Origin: Bacteroidales bacterium 6E
Lineage (GTDB): Bacteria > Bacteroidota > Bacteroidia > Bacteroidales > Prolixibacteraceae
Direction: 5' to 3'
DNA length: 64,000 bases
Assembly: GCA_001270045.2 (NCBI GenBank)
Contig: DF970686.1
Span: 688,088 to 752,087, forward strand
The notes under the pieces are model-generated. The model searched no databases. It was not told the origin of the DNA and worked only from the letters and a program-made list of their open reading frames with translations. Below, piece by piece: positions 1 to 8,976 of the stretch; positions within the stretch are counted from its first letter, which is position 1; every line of letters begins with the position of its first letter. The position numbers and the translations under genes were made by a program.

Positions 1-438
1 AAACCATTATAACATAAGGCATATGTGTTGTAAATATTCCGAATGTAAACATGATCTAACCGTTAGTGATATTCCTTTTTTAAATATTTGGTGCCAAAAC
101 TAAAGAAAAATTCAATAAGTCAAATATCTACATGTTTTATAGCATTGATAATTTTGGCATAAGGGCACTTTAATAAAAGCCATGGAGTAGTGGGGAATTG
201 ATTTCTGACGTGGTTTGTAAAGGATTATGATGAGGATAGTCTTAATAATTTAGAGTTGTTCTAAATTCCTCAATACATATTTTGGGTTACATTTACATTC
301 ATGTAAGAATAGACTGGAGGCTGTTATGTAAGTCATCAGGAATGGGATTCATTCGGTTTCTTTTCTGGTTTTTTTTATATCTCAAAGTTTCTTTGATCCC
401 AAAATCTGGTCATTTCTTTTTCAATAATACCTCCTGAT
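1..438. other. Non-coding stretch at left edge
   Basis: AT-rich sequence upstream of the carotenoid ketolase. I see no convincing open reading frame, RNA gene or complete TTTG-N19-TAnnTTTG promoter. The promoter of the downstream gene probably lies here but I cannot point to it. Confidence 0.5.
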
Positions 439-1158
439 ATGGATAGCAAATTGAAAACGTTTGGGAATAAGGGTGTTTGGATTGCTTTGGTAGTTTACTT
501 ATTATGGCTTGGGCACCTTGGTTATTCTCTTTTGACAGTATCTGTCGACCTGAGGTCTTTTTGGTTTTGGATTCATATAGCGGTACAGGGATATTTGTTT
601 ACCGGCTTGTTTATTACAGGACATGATGCCATGCACGGCACTGTTTCAAATAATCGTAAACTGAATGACTTCATTGGTTGGATTGCGACACTCTCATTTG
701 CCTTTTTATCATACAACCGCTTGCGTAAAAACCATTATCTGCATCATCAATTCCCTGCTAGCGAAAGGGATCCTGATTTTCACCCCCATAGTAACAATGT
801 TCTCTTATGGTGGATACGGTTCATAGTACACTATACAACCTGGTGGCAGCTTGTATTGATGGCAGTTACATTTAATGTTTTGCTTTTGTGGTTTTCAGTT
901 GAGCAACTAATTTCATTTTGGGTAGTTCCTGCATTTCTTGGAACCTTTCAATTGTTTGTATTTGGGACTTATATCCCTCATAGACGACCACATACTGAAA
1001 TAATGGGAATTCACCGTGCGAGAACACTGCCACGAAATCATTGGATAGCCATGTTAACCTGTTATTTTTTTGGCTATCATCGTGAACATCATATCCGTCC
1101 GACAATTCCATGGTGGAATTTATACTCCGTCAAAGATCCCGGATTCCCAACGACTTAG
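439..1158 (+). CDS. crtW: Beta-carotene ketolase (CrtW-type di-iron membrane oxygenase)
   Basis: This enzyme of 239 residues should introduce keto groups at C4 of beta-ionone rings, giving echinenone/canthaxanthin-type carotenoids in the inner membrane. The fatty-acid-hydroxylase-like histidine clusters are all visible: HDAMH at 62-66, HYLHH at 99-103 and HREHH at 214-218. CrtW-specific context is also present: DPDFHP at 111-116, a TYIPHR motif near 178, and PWW after the last cluster. Several hydrophobic segments fit a polytopic membrane protein. No other carotenoid gene (crtB, crtI, crtY, crtZ) is in the window. It converges on the SpoIID gene. Ketolase is favoured over hydroxylase or general desaturase because of the GYHxEHH...PWW ending. 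Confidence 0.88.
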   Translation: MDSKLKTFGNKGVWIALVVYLLWLGHLGYSLLTVSVDLRSFWFWIHIAVQGYLFTGLFITGHDAMHGTVSNNRKLNDFIGWIATLSFAFLSYNRLRKNHYLHHQFPASERDPDFHPHSNNVLLWWIRFIVHYTTWWQLVLMAVTFNVLLLWFSVEQLISFWVVPAFLGTFQLFVFGTYIPHRRPHTEIMGIHRARTLPRNHWIAMLTCYFFGYHREHHIRPTIPWWNLYSVKDPGFPTT

Positions 1159-1231
1159 TTATTATTCTTCATCGACTTGCTTAGCATGTCGGATCAACTT
1201 CCAAATAGTGTGATTTGGCATTTAAAAGTTG

Positions 1232-2569
1232 CTAATAAATTCTTTCAAGTCTTGCACCCTGAAAATAGTGTTTTAAGATTTGATCATAGGTAAAGCCTTT
1301 TTCTCCCATTACAGCGGCTCCAATCTGACACAACCCCGAGCCATGGCCCCAACCTGCCCCACGGATAATAAATTTGCCTGGAATACCATCTTCAATCTCT
1401 TCGTAATTAACCACAAAGCACGAGCTGTAAAGGTGCGAATCTGAAAGCCATTTTCTTATCTCCAGTTCCTTTCCCACAATCAGTGAATGTTGGTTCCCTA
1501 CAATTCTGAGTCTGATTATCCGTCCTGATGGCCCTCTTTCCACTGGCTCAAGTCTTAGTATACTTCCAAAGTCAATGCCCGATTTCTTTTTCAGCAGGGA
1601 AGATAATTCTTCCTGGGAATATTGGATGGTCCATCTGAAAAAGTCCGAAGTTTTCTGGTCAAATGACGGTAGTACCTGAGATAATATTTTTTCGTCTGTA
1701 GTATTACAAAATGCCTTTGGAGAGGAAAGAATCCATTCCCGTGCCAATGGCTCTTGTGTCAGGTTTAGGTTCGGGGATGTTCCAAGCGGTTCTTTGTCGG
1801 CAACAGCAACTAAATAGGATTTATGTAAAGGTTCCCAATTGTTTTCAAAATTCTCGGATACTCCGCCACAGCATTTTGAGAATCTTGCGTCACAGATCTC
1901 TTGTTGCGATTTCAGAACCTCCCCAATGGTGTCGTCAACGGCTCCTGTTGCCGTGGAAGATATTATTTTTGTGATACCATGATATCTTTGACAGTGGTCG
2001 TCAGCACACACATCAAAGCTATGGTGATCTTCCCTGTCGTACCACCTGATATGTTCCAGATCAGTATCAGTTTGTGAATCGAATCCAGAGTGTCTGCCTG
2101 CAATCTCCTTTTTCTTGTTAATTTGAGCTATCAACCAACTGCGTGAAATGACCGCATGGGCTTTCAGAAGTTCGACTGAACTGGTCGCACTCATCTCAGA
2201 AGAAATGACACTTTTCAGGTAATCTTCGAGATGGATTGTATTGATGACCTGAATGGCATCCTGATCGATAAAAAATCGAATGCCGCCTGTAAAGCGCTGG
2301 TCTTCCTTTTGTTCCCAATGAAAGTCGATGCCTATTGTTACATCTTTTAAAACAAAAGAGTTAGTTCTGAATATCGGTAGCAATTTGATTTCTTCCTCTG
2401 AAATGGTCAGGAAACTCTGGCCTTGCAAGATCATTTTGCCTTTACGCAATTCAATCGTATAATTGCCTTGTGGAATCATGTTGGTGCCAACACGGTAACC
2501 TGTTTCAAGAATGAATTCAATGTGGGTTGATTTCATGATGCCCACATTAAGTATGGGTTGTTTATTCAT
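1232..2569 (-). CDS. SpoIID/LytB domain protein
   Basis: A 445-residue protein of the SpoIID/LytB family; characterised members are lytic transglycosylases that cut peptidoglycan glycans lacking stem peptides. The core reads LEDYLKSVISSEM, placing the likely catalytic glutamate at E125. C188, H192 and C193 resemble the zinc-site residues of clostridial SpoIID, and the family signature GWGHGSGLCQIGA lies near the C-terminus. No signal peptide or membrane segment is visible at the N-terminus, so it looks cytoplasmic, which is odd for a wall enzyme. Its start overlaps the stop of the DUF4922 gene by 4 bp, implying translational coupling. The biological substrate is unknown. Confidence 0.85.
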   Translation of the reverse strand: MNKQPILNVGIMKSTHIEFILETGYRVGTNMIPQGNYTIELRKGKMILQGQSFLTISEEEIKLLPIFRTNSFVLKDVTIGIDFHWEQKEDQRFTGGIRFFIDQDAIQVINTIHLEDYLKSVISSEMSATSSVELLKAHAVISRSWLIAQINKKKEIAGRHSGFDSQTDTDLEHIRWYDREDHHSFDVCADDHCQRYHGITKIISSTATGAVDDTIGEVLKSQQEICDARFSKCCGGVSENFENNWEPLHKSYLVAVADKEPLGTSPNLNLTQEPLAREWILSSPKAFCNTTDEKILSQVLPSFDQKTSDFFRWTIQYSQEELSSLLKKKSGIDFGSILRLEPVERGPSGRIIRLRIVGNQHSLIVGKELEIRKWLSDSHLYSSCFVVNYEEIEDGIPGKFIIRGAGWGHGSGLCQIGAAVMGEKGFTYDQILKHYFQGARLERIY

Positions 2570-3558
2570 GTCAGTTTTTTAATTTGTTCTAACAAGTTTC
2601 GGAAATCATCATTGCTGATCGATACTTGGCGGTATATGTTGATAAGGTTTTCTTTGGTGATTTTGTAAAAGTCTTCTTCACGGGGGAGTATCATTAAACC
2701 AGCCATTTCCACAGCAGCAGGACTAACGAGGATTTTATCGAAATCCTCTGCAAAGTATTCAGATGGCCGACCCACACTTCTCGGGAAAAGCGTAATGTGC
2801 CAAACACCTGACTTGTAGTTCGCCAGCATGTTAATCATGGGTTCTTGGCCTGAATTGTGAGGTTTAAGCAGCCATAAGATATCTTTTAGAGTTTGTGCAA
2901 GTATTTTCTCCTGGCTTGATCTAATCACAAGCATTTTTCTCAGATAATCACACACGGCATAAATTTTCAGGTCATGATGAGAAAGAATGGCTTCAGCTTT
3001 TTCTTCCTGAATGATTGAAAGTTCCTCTTCAATGGGAAGGATATCCCTTATACCTGCCTGAAAATGAAAATGGTCAGGGGCTGATGCTCCGCATTCGGGT
3101 CCATTATAGAAAACCGTAAAATCCTGGAGGTCTTTGGAAAGATTCAGGAAGTCGGAAATGTGGTCTTCAATCAATTGCGGAATGTGTCTTAAGGTTGGGA
3201 TCGTCAACTGATAAGAAAAAATTGGATATGGGTTGCAAAGGATTACAAAATCATTACCATATGGAATACCCGCTTGCTCCATAGGGCGGTTATCTTCACA
3301 CAGAAAACAGGGGCGTGATTGGATTGCCTGGGCTCCTGTATCGGCTGTTGAAGATTTGATCCGTTCGGGATTGAATTGGCAATCAATTCTGAAATAGTCA
3401 AAATTGAAAGTGGTTTTCCTTACCTGTTTCAATAGCCTGTAGTTGTTTGCCGCAAGTTCCCAGTTCGCTTTCTGATGGTTGACAAGTGCCACGGCTAAAA
3501 CTGATAAAGAATAGGTTTTGCCATATTTCTTTAGGTCATTATGGGTAAGGTAAGTCAT
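2566..3558 (-). CDS. DUF4922 protein, GalT/HIT-superfamily-like
   Basis: A 330-residue protein I recognise as DUF4922, a family seen widely in Bacteroidota and to my knowledge without an assigned reaction. It has a CxxC pair in RPCFLCEDNRP (C84, C87) and a DHFHFQAG motif at 162-169. That motif matches the HxHxQ nucleotide-transfer site of GalT/ApaH-like members of the HIT superfamily, so a nucleotidyl- or phosphate-transfer reaction on a sugar phosphate or dinucleotide is plausible but inferred. No signal peptide is seen. It overlaps the SpoIID gene by 4 bp and follows the GHL10 gene by about 60 bp on the same strand. Confidence 0.82.
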   Translation of the reverse strand: MTYLTHNDLKKYGKTYSLSVLAVALVNHQKANWELAANNYRLLKQVRKTTFNFDYFRIDCQFNPERIKSSTADTGAQAIQSRPCFLCEDNRPMEQAGIPYGNDFVILCNPYPIFSYQLTIPTLRHIPQLIEDHISDFLNLSKDLQDFTVFYNGPECGASAPDHFHFQAGIRDILPIEEELSIIQEEKAEAILSHHDLKIYAVCDYLRKMLVIRSSQEKILAQTLKDILWLLKPHNSGQEPMINMLANYKSGVWHITLFPRSVGRPSEYFAEDFDKILVSPAAVEMAGLMILPREEDFYKITKENLINIYRQVSISNDDFRNLLEQIKKLT

Positions 3559-3618
3559 ATGGTGTGGTTTGAATTTTTGAAACGATATTAATTGTTAAAT
3601 GTTTGGCCGTTAAGTTTC

Positions 3619-5145
3619 TTATAATTTAATGATGACTGGTGTGGTCAGGGAACTCTCATTATTTACCCGGTCGAGTGCCGAAACCCTTACTTCATATTCT
3701 TTCCTTTTGCCACTTTTCCGGTTAAATTGAACCGCTTTTAGGTGCGTATATTGAACAATGTGGGAGGGATTCCCTGGGTCAAATGTTTTTCCAACCTCAT
3801 TCAAATAGACTAGATACCTTTCTCCACCTGGTATCGTGGAAGCAGAGTTTCCAGATTGCCATTGCACCTTTCTTCCCGAAACTTTAACCTTTACAGGAGG
3901 CGCAGGCGGATTCAATGGAAGCCAAGGCATTGGGGGTATCAGAGCTGGAATTTTATAAATTCTGTTTTTAAGACTATCCTGGAATCCCAACAGGTCTCGT
4001 TTAAAATGATTACTGCTGAAATATGCACTTCCCGAAACCTGATTAAATTTCCGCAGCAAATCAACCTGTCCTGGTAATTGCCTTGGCTGATTCCATGCAG
4101 CGACAGTCGTTCCTCCTCCCACTTTGTAAGGTGCCTGACCTATATACAAACCTTTGCCGAATGAATTTCTGTTCCACCAACGTACCAATGTTTCGAAATC
4201 GGCTGCTGAATGACCAATTTCCCAATAGATCTGTGGTATAACATAGTCAATCCATCCCTCTTTGAGCCATTTTCGTATATCTGCATATAAATCATCATAA
4301 TTGGTTACGCCAGCCCTGGTATCCGATCCTTCAGGATCTGAAATCCTGTTCCTCCATACACCAAAAGGACTGATGCCAAATTTCACCCATGGTTTGATCG
4401 CTTTGATGGTATCGCTAAGGGTTTTGATCATGATGTCAACATTTTCCCTGCGCCAGTGATCCTTGCTCTCGGAATTGAACGCCCTATTGAAGAGTGAAAA
4501 AGATTTTTGGTCAGGAAAAGGCTCCTGGGTGGGATATGGATAAAAATAGTCATCGAAATGGATGGCATCGATATCATAACGACTGACCACATCGGTAACA
4601 ACTTTTACGAAGTGATTACGAGCAGCCGGAATACCTGGATCAAAAAATAACTTGTTGTCATATTTGATTACCCAATCAGGATTTCTGAATGCAATATGGT
4701 TCCCGGCAAGCGGTTGTGAAGCGTTGAGAGCCAGGCGGAAAGGATTCATCCATGCATGAAGTTCCATTCCACGTTTGTGGGATTCGTCGATCCAGAATTG
4801 AAGAGGGTCGAAAAAAGGTTCAGGCGCTTTTCCAGGAGTTCCTGTCAGATAGCGTGACCATGGTTCCAAATCGGACTGATAGAATGCATCGGCACTTGGT
4901 CTTACCTGAAATATGATTGCATTCATGCCCAGATCTTTATTCATGTCGAGGATCTGAAGTGCCTCAGTCTTCATGATTTCAACCGGTAAGCCCGGCTTTG
5001 ATGGCCAATCAATATTGTTGACTGTCGCAACCCATACGCCACGAAATTCATACTTGGGAGACAATATTTGTGCGTCGATGGCCTTTGTGGCAAAAAGGAT
5101 TGAAATGATTATGAATACAGATCTGATTTTGGCGGAGAAATACAT
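3619..5145 (-). CDS. Exported family-10-like glycosyl hydrolase (GHL10/DUF187)
   Basis: A 508-residue protein with a signal peptide (hydrophobic residues about 8-25 ending at a DAQ site) followed by a GHL10 TIM barrel: it opens FRGVWVATVNNIDWPSKPG and contains IHFDDYFYPYP and YVIPQIYWEIG, typical of the YngK/DigH family. E. coli DigH of this family hydrolyses denuded peptidoglycan glycans. A C-terminal stretch of about 100 residues (after residue 410) looks like a fibronectin-III type beta domain. It is the first gene of a likely minus-strand unit with DUF4922 and SpoIID. Periplasmic or outer-membrane-associated location is inferred from the signal peptide. Confidence 0.85.
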   Translation of the reverse strand: MYFSAKIRSVFIIISILFATKAIDAQILSPKYEFRGVWVATVNNIDWPSKPGLPVEIMKTEALQILDMNKDLGMNAIIFQVRPSADAFYQSDLEPWSRYLTGTPGKAPEPFFDPLQFWIDESHKRGMELHAWMNPFRLALNASQPLAGNHIAFRNPDWVIKYDNKLFFDPGIPAARNHFVKVVTDVVSRYDIDAIHFDDYFYPYPTQEPFPDQKSFSLFNRAFNSESKDHWRRENVDIMIKTLSDTIKAIKPWVKFGISPFGVWRNRISDPEGSDTRAGVTNYDDLYADIRKWLKEGWIDYVIPQIYWEIGHSAADFETLVRWWNRNSFGKGLYIGQAPYKVGGGTTVAAWNQPRQLPGQVDLLRKFNQVSGSAYFSSNHFKRDLLGFQDSLKNRIYKIPALIPPMPWLPLNPPAPPVKVKVSGRKVQWQSGNSASTIPGGERYLVYLNEVGKTFDPGNPSHIVQYTHLKAVQFNRKSGKRKEYEVRVSALDRVNNESSLTTPVIIKL

Positions 5146-5417
5146 AGAATTAACAGTTATATTTTCGAAGTAAAAATAGTATAAAAGCTGTCAGGTAGCA
5201 TTACCTTATCCTATTTTGCCTTGACTGTTGCATATGACCATAACGCAATTAAGCATATCACAATTTAACTCTTGAGTCCCGATTTTTTACCTGATCCAGG
5301 ATAATCTAGCACATACTTTATTTACTTTGTTCGCCAAAAATCGTCATTGTCAAACATCTCATATTGTTATTAACAGGATTCCAGATGTTGCCTGGCGATT
5401 TATGAACATAGTTTTCA

Positions 5418-6128
5418 ATGAAGGGTTTTAATCCAAAACATATTCGTGTGATAGGGTTCGATGCTGATGATACTTTATGGGTCAATGAACCTTATTACAG
5501 AAGGACTGAGGAGGAATTTTGCAATTTACTTCAGAAATATGGAGATATACAAGAGATCAATCAATTGCTGTACTCCATTGAAATGAGCAATATGGAGCTT
5601 TATGGTTATGGGACCAAAGCTTTTATGCTCTCATTGATCGAAACGGCAGTCAAGATCTCTAATGGTAAAGTGGACGCTATTGATGTATTACGCATTATCG
5701 ACATGGGTAAAGAGCAAATTGCACTCAAGAATGCATTATTGCCTGATGTTTGGAAAGTGCTGGACACATTATCAGGACATTATAGGCTAATTGTCGCAAC
5801 GAAAGGAGATTTGCTCGATCAGGAACGGAAACTGAAAAATTCGGGAATTGCAGGTTTTTTTCACCACATCGAGATTATGACTGGAAAAACTGAAGATCAT
5901 TACCGTAAGCTCCTCAATCATCTGGATATTCCAGCTGATAAATTCTTAATGATTGGTAATTCCCTTATATCTGATGTTATTCCTGTAATCAATTTGGGTG
6001 GACATGCCATACATGTTCCTTTTCAGGTAACATGGCAGCATGAAGAAGTTCACGATAATGAATTGTCAGGATACGAATATTTTACAGCCAAGGCTTTAAA
6101 AGATATATTGCCGGTTTTAGGATTTTGA
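5418..6128 (+). CDS. HAD-superfamily hydrolase
   Basis: A 236-residue cytoplasmic phosphatase-like protein. HAD motif I is GFDADDTLW with nucleophile and acid D15/D17; motif II is the threonine of LIVATKG; motif III is the lysine of TGKTEDHY; motif IV is GNSLISDV. A helical cap lies between motifs I and II. The substrate cannot be told from sequence. It is about 30 bp upstream of a cupin gene and in line with nadB-nadC, so it may belong to the same transcript. Confidence 0.85.
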   Translation: MKGFNPKHIRVIGFDADDTLWVNEPYYRRTEEEFCNLLQKYGDIQEINQLLYSIEMSNMELYGYGTKAFMLSLIETAVKISNGKVDAIDVLRIIDMGKEQIALKNALLPDVWKVLDTLSGHYRLIVATKGDLLDQERKLKNSGIAGFFHHIEIMTGKTEDHYRKLLNHLDIPADKFLMIGNSLISDVIPVINLGGHAIHVPFQVTWQHEEVHDNELSGYEYFTAKALKDILPVLGF

Positions 6129-6158
6129 GCTATTGAATTCACAACAATCTTTGAAAAA

Positions 6159-6503
6159 ATGTATACTAAAAAGAACCAATTTGAATATAAAAGGCTGATC
6201 GAAGGGGTCAGTATGAGGCCTTTGGTTTATGAACAAAAAACCATCCTTTGTGAATTCATTCTTGAAAAGGACGCCAAGTTGCCCCTTCATCAACATCCAT
6301 ATGAACAGACTGGATATCTTATAAGTGGAAAGTTGAGGTTTGAAATTGGAGGAAAATGGTACAACAGTATTCCAGGCGATAGCTGGTGTATTCCCGAGAA
6401 TGTATTACACCGAGTGGAGGTTTTGGAGGAAGCGCATCTTGTCGAGATCTTTTCACCAATCAGACCGGATTATCTCCCGCAAAACCCGGTAAGTCCGCAT
6501 TAA
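6159..6503 (+). CDS. Cupin-domain protein
   Basis: A 114-residue single-domain cupin. Motif 1 is visible as LPLHQHPYEQTGYLISGKL, supplying two histidines and a glutamate, and motif 2 as PGDSWCIPENVLHRV with the third histidine, so a metal site is likely intact. Function is not assignable: small cupins of this sort include sensors and isomerases. It lies between the HAD gene and nadB on the plus strand with short spacers. Confidence 0.83.
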   Translation: MYTKKNQFEYKRLIEGVSMRPLVYEQKTILCEFILEKDAKLPLHQHPYEQTGYLISGKLRFEIGGKWYNSIPGDSWCIPENVLHRVEVLEEAHLVEIFSPIRPDYLPQNPVSPH

Positions 6504-6538
6504 ATATTACTTTTGAATGTTGAAATACCTGCAGACGG

Positions 6539-8122
6539 ATGCAAAAATTTGAATACGACATTGTTGTTGTAGGCAGCGGTTTGGCTGGGCTTACGGCAGC
6601 TTTTTATGCATCACGGTTTGGCACTGTTGCCATAATCACGAAATCAGAATTGGATACCAGTAATTCATGGTTTGCCCAAGGTGGGATCGCTGCCGTAACT
6701 GGCGATGATGACTCTCCGGAACTTCATATTCAGGACACCTTGGTTGCCGGAAGGGGACTTTGCGATTATGATGCGGTTGACGTATTGGTCAGGGAAGGCA
6801 GCGAAAGAGTCAGGGAACTGATTGACATGGGGATGCCCTTTGACAGGGAAGACGGGCATATTGTGCTTGGACTTGAAGGTGGTCATAGCCGCAGGCGAAT
6901 ATTACATGCCGGAGGAGATGCAACTGGCAAAGAGTTGACAAGGTTTATGCTCAGAAAAGTTCAGGAAAGGGAGAATATACATTCATATGAGTTCACTACT
7001 GTGGTTAATCTTTTTAGTCAGGGAAACTGTTATTCCGGAATACAGGCAATAGATTTCCGCAGGAATGAAAATTTCTTTTTCAAATCCAAAGCCGTAATCA
7101 TGGCTACCGGTGGACTCTCAAGAGTCTATAGCCGATCAACAAATCCACATACCGCCACTGGTGATGGAATTGCAATGGCATTCGACTGCGGTGCTCAATT
7201 GTCTGATATTGAATTTATACAATTTCACCCGTCAGCTTTATCTGCCCCCGGGCGTGATGCTTTTTTGATCAGTGAAGCAGTCAGGGGAGAGGGTGCCTGG
7301 TTACTCAATAGTAAAGGTGAACGGTTTATGACCAGTATTCATCCTCTGGCAGAATTAGCTCCCAGGGATGTTGTTGCCCATGCCATTTACAACGAGATGC
7401 TAAAAAGTGGTACAGATTCGGTTTTCCTTTCATTGAAGCATCTGGATCCAGAATATATTGCCCATAGATTCCTGACTATTAACCAGACACTTAAAGAGTA
7501 TGGGTATGATATGACCAGGGACCTCTTGCCGGTTGCCCCTGCTGCACACTATATGGTTGGTGGTATAAGGTCTGGACTATATGGGGAAACAAATGTCCAT
7601 GGTTTGTTTGTGTGTGGGGAAGCTGCATCAACTGGTGTCATGGGTGCTAATCGTCTTGCTTCGAACTCTCTTCTCGAATGCCTTGTTTTTGGTAAACGAG
7701 CAAGTGAGCGTGCGGCAGAAATGGCATTAGGCCATTGTTTAGTACCTGATCCTGAACCCATTTACCTTAATTCTGAAACTGACTCATTGTTTTTGGACTA
7801 TAGAAACGAGATGGCATCCTCAATGATGATCAACATGGGGATTATTCGTTCACGATCAAGAATGGAAAAAGCCGTTGGCCGGTTTATGGAAATTCGGGAT
7901 TTGTTTGACAATCATCAACAGGATTACAACAGGTTGAAAATTAAAAACATGGCAACTTTGTGCTACCTGATGAGCCGTGCTGCCCTTGTGAGGACCGAAA
8001 GCAGGGGCGGGCATATCCGCGAAGATTATCCTGAAGAAGATCCCTCTTTTAGGGTTCATATTATACAGCAGAAAGAAAAGGAACCACTTTTCATTCAAGT
8101 GACTGATAGGAAAATTGAATAA
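6539..8122 (+). CDS. nadB: L-aspartate oxidase
   Basis: A 527-residue flavoprotein that oxidises L-aspartate to iminoaspartate, the first step of de novo NAD synthesis. The FAD Rossmann motif VVVGSGLAGLTAA is at residues 9-21, the SWFAQGGIAAV segment follows, and the substrate/flavin motifs HPSAL, RDVVAHAI and the HYMVGGI active-site region are all present. Length matches the family. nadC begins 3 bp after its stop, so the two are surely co-transcribed. nadA (quinolinate synthase), the partner that consumes iminoaspartate, is not in the window. Confidence 0.95.
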   Translation: MQKFEYDIVVVGSGLAGLTAAFYASRFGTVAIITKSELDTSNSWFAQGGIAAVTGDDDSPELHIQDTLVAGRGLCDYDAVDVLVREGSERVRELIDMGMPFDREDGHIVLGLEGGHSRRRILHAGGDATGKELTRFMLRKVQERENIHSYEFTTVVNLFSQGNCYSGIQAIDFRRNENFFFKSKAVIMATGGLSRVYSRSTNPHTATGDGIAMAFDCGAQLSDIEFIQFHPSALSAPGRDAFLISEAVRGEGAWLLNSKGERFMTSIHPLAELAPRDVVAHAIYNEMLKSGTDSVFLSLKHLDPEYIAHRFLTINQTLKEYGYDMTRDLLPVAPAAHYMVGGIRSGLYGETNVHGLFVCGEAASTGVMGANRLASNSLLECLVFGKRASERAAEMALGHCLVPDPEPIYLNSETDSLFLDYRNEMASSMMINMGIIRSRSRMEKAVGRFMEIRDLFDNHQQDYNRLKIKNMATLCYLMSRAALVRTESRGGHIREDYPEEDPSFRVHIIQQKEKEPLFIQVTDRKIE

Positions 8123-8125
8123 TTT

Positions 8126-8974
8126 ATGAATCTGGATATAATAGAAAGAAAAGCGGCAGAAACCCTGATTAGCCTGGCACTTGCAGAAGATGTTGGCAGT
8201 GGGGATGTTACCACTGATAGTTTGATTCCACCACATGACAGGAGAACCGCTTACATGATTACAAAAGCTGATGGTGTTATTGCAGGTTTGGAAGTGGCGC
8301 AGATGGTCTTTTCAAAGCTTGACAGGGATTTAAAATGGTATCCCCAGGTGAATGATGGGGAGATGGTTCCGAAAGGTACAATTATCGTTAGATTCTCCGC
8401 CTCATACCGCGCAATACTCACTGGAGAAAGAACAGCATTGAATTTTTTGCAGCGAATGTCTGGAATTGCAAGTGAATCCAGAAGATATGCTGATGCAGTT
8501 AAGGGATTTAAAACAAAAATCCTGGACACACGCAAAACGCTTCCGGGATTTCGTCTGCTTGACAAATATGCCGTCAAGGCTGGAGGAGCAAACAATCACC
8601 GGATAGGCCTATTCGATATGGTAATGATAAAGGATAACCATATCGCAATTGCGGGAGGTATTGGTCCTGCAGTAAAAACTGTAAGAAATGCCATCGGACA
8701 TTCATTGAAGGTAGAGGTTGAAACCACTACTTTGGATGAAGTGATTGAAGCATTAGAAGCTGGAGCCGATATCATCATGCTCGATAACATGGATAATGAT
8801 ACAATGACTCAGGCTGTTCAAATGATTCAGGGTAAAGCTGAAACTGAAGCTTCCGGTAATATGAGTTTATCACGATTGCAAGAGGTGGCTGCAACAGGTG
8901 TTGATTATATCTCAGTTGGCGCGCTTACACATTCCGTTCAGGCACTCGACATAAGCCAGCGGATCGAAAGTTAA
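8126..8974 (+). CDS. nadC: Nicotinate-nucleotide pyrophosphorylase (carboxylating)
   Basis: A 282-residue quinolinate phosphoribosyltransferase converting quinolinate and PRPP to nicotinate mononucleotide. It shows the N-terminal ALAEDVGSGDVTTD segment, GERTALNFLQRMSGIA, the TRKTLPGFR lysine/arginine motif, GGANNHRIGLFDMVMIKDNH and the barrel-end EVETTTLDE and IMLDNM motifs. It sits 3 bp downstream of nadB and 2 bp upstream of coaX, so NAD and coenzyme A precursor genes share an operon. Confidence 0.95.
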   Translation: MNLDIIERKAAETLISLALAEDVGSGDVTTDSLIPPHDRRTAYMITKADGVIAGLEVAQMVFSKLDRDLKWYPQVNDGEMVPKGTIIVRFSASYRAILTGERTALNFLQRMSGIASESRRYADAVKGFKTKILDTRKTLPGFRLLDKYAVKAGGANNHRIGLFDMVMIKDNHIAIAGGIGPAVKTVRNAIGHSLKVEVETTTLDEVIEALEAGADIIMLDNMDNDTMTQAVQMIQGKAETEASGNMSLSRLQEVAATGVDYISVGALTHSVQALDISQRIES

Positions 8975-8976
8975 TT

